Shown: positions 32,476 through 36,622 of the stretch, piece after piece
Numbering within the stretch: the first letter of the stretch is position 1
Layout of the letters: the number at the start of each line of letters is the position of its first letter
From: a virus
Direction: 5' to 3' (one strand)
Virus record (IMG/VR): IMGVR_UViG_3300020428_000038
Span: 1 to 36,622 of that record
DNA length: 36,622 nt
The notes under the pieces: generated by a model
The model's input: only the letters and a program-made list of their open reading frames with translations
Databases searched by the model: none
Told to the model about the DNA's origin: nothing
Position numbers and translations under genes: made by a program

Positions 32476-32660
32476 GTTAGATAGTTGTGAATAGTACGGT
32501 GAGGTTTGATATACTCCCAAGTCCTACAATCAACCTCTTCGTTATCAATGTAACAACGAACATTGTCGGACGTAGATGATACTTTGGTTGGTGTAATATC
32601 TTTGGAATTATACCAAAAATCATCCCAATCTTTAGGGGAGTTAGTAACATCTTCAATCAT
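32472..32660 (-). CDS. Small acidic hypothetical protein
   Basis: The protein has 62 residues from the ATG at 32660 (MIEDVTNSPKDWDDFWYNSK). GAGG lies 9 nt before this ATG, and the start overlaps the previous stop by 8 nt; an ATG 9 nt upstream is an alternative. It has an aromatic, acidic start and two Cys near the end (VRCYIDNEEVDCRTWEY). Function unknown. Confidence 0.72.
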   Translation of the reverse strand: MIEDVTNSPKDWDDFWYNSKDITPTKVSSTSDNVRCYIDNEEVDCRTWEYIKPHRTIHNYLT

Positions 32661-32865
32661 AATCTTCATCCTCTTCGTTATCAGCGTCCCAGTCAATTAA
32701 ATCTTCTTCATCAATAGGAAACTCACCCAATTTGTAGTTACTAAGTGAACCTATCATTGACCAAACTTTCTCACCTGATAACATATATTCATTGCAAATA
32801 TGTTCAACTGCATCTTCAACAACTTCGAGAACAGTTGTTGCTTCTTGTTGTAATTGTTGATCCAT
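32653..32865 (-). CDS. Small very acidic hypothetical protein
   Basis: The protein has 70 residues (MDQQLQQEATTVLEVVEDAVEHI...DADNEEDEDYD). The helical N-terminal half leads to a highly acidic tail. It is the first gene after the terminator at 32897. Its charge resembles DNA-mimic proteins, but nothing else supports that role. Confidence 0.78.
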   Translation of the reverse strand: MDQQLQQEATTVLEVVEDAVEHICNEYMLSGEKVWSMIGSLSNYKLGEFPIDEEDLIDWDADNEEDEDYD

Positions 32866-32896
32866 TTGTGTTAATTAGTAAAGAACAGTTTGTAAT

Positions 32897-32919
32897 AAAA
32901 AAGGGGGTTAATCCCCCTT
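32897..32919 (-). terminator. Intrinsic terminator
   Basis: On the minus strand AAGGGGG pairs with CCCCCTT around a 5-nt loop, followed by a T run. It directly follows the stop of the 70-residue gene at 32920. Confidence 0.9.
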
Positions 32920-33132
32920 CTAGTCAGGTAATGATCTAATTTTGTTTACGATAGAATCTACTCTATCTACAACAGAAATTCCACCAATTAGATCCTCATC
33001 ATTTGCATCATCATCTTGATAATGAATGTAATCATCCATTGAAGCATAGATGGTTTCCCATTCTGACTCTGTGAAAAATCCCTTGATAGTCTGTAACTGA
33101 TCGTAGGAATAATCTCTCACATTTGTTTGCAT
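32920..33132 (-). CDS. Small acidic hypothetical protein
   Basis: The protein has 70 residues (MQTNVRDYSYDQLQTIKGFF...DDDANDEDLIGGISVVDRVD). GAGG lies 10 nt before the ATG. It is monocistronic: the composite palindrome promoter at 33161 is upstream and a terminator follows. Function unknown. Confidence 0.82.
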   Translation of the reverse strand: MQTNVRDYSYDQLQTIKGFFTESEWETIYASMDDYIHYQDDDANDEDLIGGISVVDRVDSIVNKIRSLPD

Positions 33133-33160
33133 AAGGTTGATCCTCGTTTGTTACTCTCTT

Positions 33161-33220
33161 ATTATAGGTCATAAGACCATCAATGGGGAAAAATGTGGAC
33201 AGTTCGTAGACTGTCACACA
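33161..33220 (-). promoter_or_regulatory. Composite palindrome promoter, copy 2
   Basis: The minus strand has palindrome GACAGT-N6-ACTGTC (33198-33215), TGTCCAC-N8-CCAT, a 16-nt spacer, then a perfect TATAAT. The palindrome starts 8 nt after the stop codon that ends the gene at 33223. It drives the gene at 33132. Confidence 0.78.
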
Positions 33221-33222
33221 TT

Positions 33223-33456
33223 TCATTGCTCTTTGGTTTCCCTATTGTCATAATAAGTATCAACAATACCTTCTAATTTAGAGAAGATACTGTTAATTTC
33301 TTTGGAAACTAAACACTCAGTTTCATAATCTTTGTAACCATCAATTAGGGTTTCTAGTGTACATAAAATGACACCAATTTCACCCTCAGTTAGTGTTACA
33401 TTGTGAGGACGATCTAACTCATCTTCAATGTTAGGAATGTACTGTGATCTTTCCAT
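33223..33456 (-). CDS. Small acidic hypothetical protein
   Basis: The protein has 77 residues (MERSQYIPNIEDELDRPHNVTLTEGEIGVIL...VDTYYDNRETKEQ). The LTEGEIGVILCTLETLIDGY segment looks like a helix. It starts 5 nt after the previous stop and is last in a run of six genes from 34396. Function unknown. Confidence 0.8.
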   Translation of the reverse strand: MERSQYIPNIEDELDRPHNVTLTEGEIGVILCTLETLIDGYKDYETECLVSKEINSIFSKLEGIVDTYYDNRETKEQ

Positions 33457-33461
33457 GTTAA

Positions 33462-33659
33462 TTAATACTCAGAACGGGCAAGAAATGGTGTAATGTTATC
33501 AATTTTGTATCCTATTACTTTTGCTTTAACGATCTTATCTTCTTCATCATAATGATACGCAGAATTCAAATAACATTGAATTTCTTCACATAAATGTTCG
33601 CCATTTATGTCATCTTCATTATCAAGAATGATGTTGCAATAGTAAGTGATTTGTTTCAT
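33462..33659 (-). CDS. Small hypothetical protein
   Basis: The protein has 65 residues (MKQITYYCNIILDNEDDINGEHL...VKAKVIGYKIDNITPFLARSEY). It alternates strand-like and acidic stretches. The start overlaps the previous stop as ATGA. Function unknown. Confidence 0.8.
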   Translation of the reverse strand: MKQITYYCNIILDNEDDINGEHLCEEIQCYLNSAYHYDEEDKIVKAKVIGYKIDNITPFLARSEY

Positions 33660-33796
33660 TTGGATGGGATGAATTCAGGGTTTTTAACTAATACTTTGTG
33701 ACCTCTTTTTGTGTCTATTACTTTAACATATAGACACCTCTTTTCACTATCTAATGTAGCAAATTGAGTGAAAGATTTACGTCTAATTATTTTCAT
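33656..33796 (-). CDS. Small basic hypothetical protein
   Basis: The protein has 46 residues (MKIIRRKSFTQFATLDSEKR...GHKVLVKNPEFIPSK). It is basic, unlike its neighbours, and probably a small beta protein. GAGGAGG lies just upstream, and it overlaps genes on both sides as ATGA. Function unknown. Confidence 0.78.
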   Translation of the reverse strand: MKIIRRKSFTQFATLDSEKRCLYVKVIDTKRGHKVLVKNPEFIPSK

Positions 33797-33957
33797 TCTG
33801 CCTCCTCAATCGTGTAGACTTCGTAATCATCATCATCAATGAATTGCCAATCGATAGTATCACTTTGTATGATACTTTCAAGATCATCTTTGCTCTCTGC
33901 CTCAACAAATGCAACGTAGTTTGTTACTCTGGAGGCACACAATCTGTATTCTTTCAT
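33793..33957 (-). CDS. Small acidic hypothetical protein
   Basis: The protein has 54 residues (MKEYRLCASRVTNYVAFVEA...QFIDDDDYEVYTIEEAE). A strand, helix, strand pattern is apparent. GGAG lies 9 nt before the ATG. The last codons, GAG GAG GCA GAA, double as the ribosome site of the next gene. Function unknown. Confidence 0.8.
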   Translation of the reverse strand: MKEYRLCASRVTNYVAFVEAESKDDLESIIQSDTIDWQFIDDDDYEVYTIEEAE

Positions 33958-33959
33958 TG

Positions 33960-34217
33960 TTAAGAACTCCATACGAATTGTGGTTGATCGAGTATAATAT
34001 CTCTGACTCTTTCTCTGTCTAAAGTATCACCATCACCCCATTGATATGTAACATTGAAATAGAGATTGTTGTTCTCTTTTGCTACATTTATGCGGCGGGC
34101 ATACTCTTTAATAGCAGTGAAAATGTCATCCTTAGTTAAACCTTTAATCGGATAAAGATCAGATTGTGGGTTATAGAAATCCCACACATAGTCAATGAAT
34201 TCTTGTAAATCGTTCAT
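33960..34217 (-). CDS. Small conserved cyanophage-type protein (LQEFIDYVWDFY)
   Basis: The protein has 85 residues (MNDLQEFIDYVWDFYNPQSDLYPIKGLTKDDI...LDRERVRDIILDQ). I recall relatives in other T4-like cyanophages that share the start (EFID-x-V-x-DFY), the middle T-x-D-x-I, and the end (D-R-E-x-V-R-D-I). It overlaps the previous stop by 1 nt (TAATG). Function unknown. Confidence 0.84.
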   Translation of the reverse strand: MNDLQEFIDYVWDFYNPQSDLYPIKGLTKDDIFTAIKEYARRINVAKENNNLYFNVTYQWGDGDTLDRERVRDIILDQPQFVWSS

Positions 34218-34396
34218 TAAACTAACCCCAATACTTTGTAATGATTAACATTTTGACTAGGAAATTGATGAACTGAAGATACTTCTTCAACAGCAACAAT
34301 CTTCCCAGTTTTGTTATAGTAATCATCCGCAATTATGTTTGCATAAGTGTAATCATCTGCAAACTGAATTGGATCACTAAAAACAATAAACTTCAT
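34217..34396 (-). CDS. Small hypothetical protein, first gene of a run of six
   Basis: The protein has 59 residues from the ATG at 34396 (MKFIVFSDPIQFADDYTYAN...NHYKVLGLV). Upstream in-frame ATGs exist at 34447 and 34468. The predicted transcription start (about 34466) rules out the one at 34468, and only 34396 has a GGAG (11 nt away). An alpha/beta pattern with an acidic middle is apparent. Function unknown. Confidence 0.7.
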   Translation of the reverse strand: MKFIVFSDPIQFADDYTYANIIADDYYNKTGKIVAVEEVSSVHQFPSQNVNHYKVLGLV

Positions 34397-34472
34397 AGGA
34401 AAAGTTGCTCCAATTAATGTGAAATGTGGTCTTGTCTGTTGCTCCATAAAGGCAGAACTTGACCACATTTAT

Positions 34473-34530
34473 ATAATACATGAAAAAACCCCCTAATGGG
34501 GGTTTGGTGTGACAGTTTGTTTAGTGTCTA
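34473..34530 (-). promoter_or_regulatory. Composite palindrome promoter, copy 3, with a terminator in its spacer
   Basis: The near-palindrome GACACT-N6-ACTGTC (34511-34528) overlaps the stop codon of the upstream gene. In register with the other copies follow CCAT (34496-34499), a 17-nt spacer and TATTAT (34473-34478). The intrinsic terminator at 34483-34505 spans CCAT and the spacer. One arm position is mismatched. Confidence 0.62.
34483..34505 (-). terminator. Intrinsic terminator
   Basis: On the minus strand AACCCCC pairs with GGGGGTT around a 4-nt loop, followed by a run of T. It lies 23 nt after the stop of the 50-residue gene. Confidence 0.9.
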
Positions 34531-34680
34531 CTTTGGAATTGATTCTATCTCTAATACTGTATAATGACCTTTATTGTTTACATCCTTAATCCTAAATTCA
34601 TAATCTCCATTAACACCAACTGTAATAAATGCCTCAGGATTGTATTCTTTAAGGACGTTAATTAATTGGCGTACGAGCAT
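34528..34680 (-). CDS. Small hypothetical protein
   Basis: The protein has 50 residues (MLVRQLINVLKEYNPEAFIT...KGHYTVLEIESIPK). The helix followed by strands (FITVGVNGDYEFRIKDV) resembles many small phage proteins of cyanophages. It starts 1 nt after the previous stop region and ends a run of five genes from 35651. Function unknown. Confidence 0.78.
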   Translation of the reverse strand: MLVRQLINVLKEYNPEAFITVGVNGDYEFRIKDVNNKGHYTVLEIESIPK

Positions 34681-34681
34681 A

Positions 34682-34855
34682 TTAGTCTCCAAAGATTGAA
34701 CCAACTAAAACTTCATATTCTTTCACTTCTTTATCATTTAGTCGGGAAACTAAGTCATCTAATAGTTCACCAAGAAGATGATTATCTTCTTTAATGGCAT
34801 AACCAAGATCTTGAATTAGATCCCTTCGTTGTTGTAATTGAGAGTCAGTTAACAT
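34682..34855 (-). CDS. Small acidic hypothetical protein
   Basis: The protein has 57 residues (MLTDSQLQQRRDLIQDLGYAI...EYEVLVGSIFGD). It is mostly helical by appearance. The ribosome site GGAG is contributed by the last codons of the upstream gene. Function unknown. Confidence 0.78.
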   Translation of the reverse strand: MLTDSQLQQRRDLIQDLGYAIKEDNHLLGELLDDLVSRLNDKEVKEYEVLVGSIFGD

Positions 34856-34858
34856 TAT

Positions 34859-35008
34859 TTATATCTCCAAGTAGGGTGAATCTGTCTCGTGAAAGTTAAC
34901 ACCAACAGGTGAAAATTCATTGCGAGAAGTGTCAAATAGTGTTACGACTTTGAGCAACTTATCATCATCAAAGTTCTCAAGTTCTGTTAACAAATCAAGG
35001 TAAGTCAT
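34859..35008 (-). CDS. Small acidic hypothetical protein
   Basis: The protein has 49 residues (MTYLDLLTELENFDDDKLLK...VGVNFHETDSPYLEI). It has an acidic N-terminal helix, then strands. It lies 8 nt after the previous stop. Function unknown. Confidence 0.76.
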   Translation of the reverse strand: MTYLDLLTELENFDDDKLLKVVTLFDTSRNEFSPVGVNFHETDSPYLEI

Positions 35009-35016
35009 GGATAGTT

Positions 35017-35208
35017 TTAGCGAACAACGTATTCAACTTCGCCATCGGCGATGTCTGCCTGAACACCTAATTTCTTGATGATTGTTCTAATCTTTACATC
35101 ATACTTAACAGCAACGTCATCAGGATTTGTACGTTTAGTTAATACATGAATCAAGAAATCACACTCAGGTGATGTTAGTTTAGAATCTAACATTGTTTGA
35201 GGTTTCAT
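35017..35208 (-). CDS. Small hypothetical protein with a possible helical DNA-binding-like segment
   Basis: The protein has 63 residues (MKPQTMLDSKLTSPECDFLIHVLTKRTNPDDVAVKYDVKIRTIIKKLGVQ). The DVAVKYDVKIRTIIKKLGV part could form a helix-turn-helix (valine-lysine-tyrosine turn), but the match is weak and it may be only a helical fold. The ATG overlaps the previous stop as ATGA. Function unknown. Confidence 0.78.
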   Translation of the reverse strand: MKPQTMLDSKLTSPECDFLIHVLTKRTNPDDVAVKYDVKIRTIIKKLGVQADIADGEVEYVVR

Positions 35209-35651
35209 GCTACTACTTCCTCCTTTTCTGGGTTTGGTATTAACGCAGGGATGACATTTGTGTCTACTATGTTATAATTATCATCATAAGAATGACTGAT
35301 TTCATAACACTCCCATTTGTTATCTGTAGTGAATACATACACATACTCTTCACAAGAGTTAGCATTACTCACATAATCATCAAAGTTTAAATCTAATCTA
35401 GGTTCAGTATTTTCACCTCTATCATTATAATATAGAGGGGCAGTTTCACCTAATTCTTTTCTATCCCAGTCGTCATTTGAGTCGCATGATGACATATCGC
35501 CACCATCAATTAACTCTTCTATCTTCTCTCTAGTGTTGAACTTTGCTTTTAAAGTAACACCTAACCACTGAGGATAACCATCCCAATGATGATAAACAGA
35601 GACGATACTTCCGTTGTCTAATTGTAAACCAATTCGGGATCTTGTGGACAT
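35205..35651 (-). CDS. Conserved phage protein (MSTRSRIGLQL family)
   Basis: The protein has 148 residues. The start MSTRSRIGLQLDNGSIVSVYHHWDGYPQWLG and ELIDGGDMSSCDS are very characteristic of a family I recall from many tailed phages, with no known function. A beta-rich core with a HHWDGYP turn and an acidic tail is apparent. It starts about 18 nt after a terminator T tract. No ribosome site is seen, so the mRNA may be nearly leaderless. It leads a run of five genes. Confidence 0.9.
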   Translation of the reverse strand: MSTRSRIGLQLDNGSIVSVYHHWDGYPQWLGVTLKAKFNTREKIEELIDGGDMSSCDSNDDWDRKELGETAPLYYNDRGENTEPRLDLNFDDYVSNANSCEEYVYVFTTDNKWECYEISHSYDDNYNIVDTNVIPALIPNPEKEEVVA

Positions 35652-35668
35652 AATAATAATAATTAAAG

Positions 35669-35707
35669 AAAAAAAGAGGGGGCAATGTAATACAAATGAT
35701 TGCCCCC
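35669..35707 (-). terminator. Intrinsic terminator
   Basis: On the minus strand GGGGGCAAT pairs with ATTGCCCCC (9 bp) around a 12-nt loop, followed by CTC and seven T. It lies 13 nt after the stop of the small gene at 35720. Confidence 0.9.
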
Positions 35708-35719
35708 ATTGTTTGTTAG

Positions 35720-35833
35720 TTAGTTTCCAGCATTACCATCAACGTATGCTTCAATAATTTCTAGCAATTCAGCACCAGTTTGTGCTTCTTCTAGTGAAAA
35801 GAAAAGATCGTTGATTTCAGTTGAAACAGGCAT
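35720..35833 (-). CDS. Small acidic protein, start uncertain
   Basis: The protein has 37 residues from the ATG at 35833 (MPVSTEINDLFFSLEEAQTG...AYVDGNAGN). The frame stays open upstream as LKLGIVVNLPKQ, with only CTG-type starts, so translation may begin earlier. No ribosome site is seen. It is acidic and helical. It lies 59 nt after the previous stop and just before a terminator. I keep it because of its composition and position, but it is the weakest gene here. Confidence 0.6.
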   Translation of the reverse strand: MPVSTEINDLFFSLEEAQTGAELLEIIEAYVDGNAGN

Positions 35834-35892
35834 TTGTTTAGGTAAATTAACAACAATACCCAGTTTTAAGTCATTTGGTAGGACTATAAGAT

Positions 35893-36072
35893 TTAATTTG
35901 CAGTTGATAGTTTCTGATGTAAATCGTATGTAATATAATTTCTTATATCACTAAATTCAGGATCAGTTCCTTCAGGTTGTTTTGCAATACTCTTTTGGAA
36001 AGTATTCAAACGATCTGCAATAATACCACTAAGAGCAACAAACTCTTCATTGGTAAATGTGATTGTTTTCAT
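35893..36072 (-). CDS. Small hypothetical protein (MKTITFTNEEFVALS)
   Basis: The protein has 59 residues from the ATG at 36072. I chose this start because GGAGGG lies 6 nt upstream, the best ribosome site in the window; an ATG 63 nt upstream would begin before the predicted promoter. The sequence includes TFTNEEFVALSGIIADRLNTF, a helical segment, and an acidic middle. A composite palindrome promoter precedes it. Function unknown. Confidence 0.85.
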   Translation of the reverse strand: MKTITFTNEEFVALSGIIADRLNTFQKSIAKQPEGTDPEFSDIRNYITYDLHQKLSTAN

Positions 36073-36093
36073 TGAATTCCCTCCATTGATACT

Positions 36094-36151
36094 AATATAA
36101 CAGATCCACCAGAGAATGGCGGATTTAGTGGACACTAATCAAAGTGTCACA
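36094..36151 (-). promoter_or_regulatory. Composite palindrome promoter, copy 4
   Basis: The minus strand has palindrome GACACT-N6-AGTGTC (36131-36148), TGTCCAC-N8-CCAT, a 16-nt spacer, then TATATT with extended TG. The palindrome begins 8 nt after the stop codon at 36156. It drives the 59-residue gene at 36072. Confidence 0.78.
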
Positions 36152-36155
36152 TGGT

Positions 36156-36617
36156 CTAACGTTTCCAGTCCTTTTTGACTGTAAAGTTAGCATAACTAAA
36201 CTGTTTTCTATTAACTAACTTATAAGTACCATACTTATTGGACATAACATAACCTTCATGTTCACATTTAACGTCATCAATATAACATTCAATTTCTTGA
36301 TCTGTTCCTATTGCTGTCATTAATGATAGTTTAATATCTCTGATAAAGTTATACAAATGAAATAGATTTGCATGAAATCCTGTTTCTTTTGCAAGTTCAT
36401 TTGCATTTAATTCTCTTTGTTCTCTGATAAACTTATTAACAACGACTTTAATTTGTTCACCTTGTTTCTTATCAGGAAACTTAACAAATCGCACCGCAGT
36501 TTGAGCAAGTGAGATCTGTAAATCTAATGAGAATGGTGTAAACAATAGTTCTGCGTTAGTTGATAAGAACTTAACCTCTTCTGCACTCGCATCTTTATAG
36601 TTAAACTCTGCAATCAT
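36156..36617 (-). CDS. Hypothetical phage protein, 153 residues (upstream context cut off)
   Basis: The sequence includes AELLFTPFSLDLQISLAQTAVRFVKFPDKKQGEQI, NANELAKETGFHANLFHLYNFIRDIKL, and a basic end (FTVKKDWKR). The NELAKETGFHANLFHLYNFI part looks helical and could resemble a helix-turn-helix, but I do not recognise the family firmly. The first ATG is 5 nt from the right edge, so the true start and promoter may lie outside the window. Confidence 0.82.
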   Translation of the reverse strand: MIAEFNYKDASAEEVKFLSTNAELLFTPFSLDLQISLAQTAVRFVKFPDKKQGEQIKVVVNKFIREQRELNANELAKETGFHANLFHLYNFIRDIKLSLMTAIGTDQEIECYIDDVKCEHEGYVMSNKYGTYKLVNRKQFSYANFTVKKDWKR

Positions 36618-36622
36618 TGACT

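Noticed and set aside
33032-33226. Minus-strand open frame of 64 codons
   Set aside because: It overlaps the palindrome promoter and the start of the supported gene at 33132 in another frame; it has no ribosome site.
34856-34863. TATAAATA on the minus strand
   Set aside because: It matches the late promoter but lies at the stop codon of one gene and 1 nt before the ATG of the next, too close to act, and in the early-type region.
1-36622. CRISPR array or insertion sequence
   Set aside because: No regularly spaced direct repeats with unique spacers, and no transposase or terminal inverted repeats were seen.

Overview
The window is a stretch of a T4-like myovirus genome, most likely a marine cyanophage of Synechococcus or Prochlorococcus. 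The evidence is a T4-type baseplate wedge block (gp25, gp6, a gp7-like protein, a gp9/gp10-like protein, gp8), two 2OG-Fe(II) oxygenases, a YHYH domain inside a giant gp7, many small proteins of cyanophage type, and AT-rich DNA. Five copies of TTTTCCACA, which I recall as a cyanobacterial-type DnaA box, agree with this host. Host and family calls rest on memory of the families, not on a search.

Every gene I accept is on the minus strand, so transcription runs from the right edge to the left. At 29.5-36.6 kb there are about 26 small genes, mostly 37-150 residues and many acidic, packed in short runs joined by ATGA or TAATG overlaps. Intrinsic terminators and promoters separate the runs. This looks like an early or middle region. 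Four of its promoters carry the same composite element: a palindrome GACAST-N6-ASTGTC just after a stop codon, a CCAT in the -35 position, and a -10 hexamer, all in fixed register.

At 29.2-30.5 kb, long gene-free spacers carry the five exact DnaA-box-like 9-mers, a tandem 61-bp repeat, and AT-rich DNA next to an inverted pair of boxes. This is a candidate replication origin or host-factor control region.

At 24.8-29.2 kb an operon of overlapping genes encodes small proteins, two paralogous oxygenases and a glycosyltransferase-like protein. It leads into the virion genes.

At 1-24.8 kb is the late baseplate block. Genes gp25, gp6 and gp7 are joined end to start. They are followed by a 340-residue gp9/gp10-like protein, a 3631-residue repeat protein and gp8, which runs off the left edge. 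Late promoters of the form TAAATA with a purine and A lie 20-30 nt before four start codons. The gp7-like protein (3000 residues) and the 3631-residue protein are far larger than T4 baseplate proteins and are built from several kinds of beta-type repeats. They probably form large surface or fibre-like parts of the baseplate.
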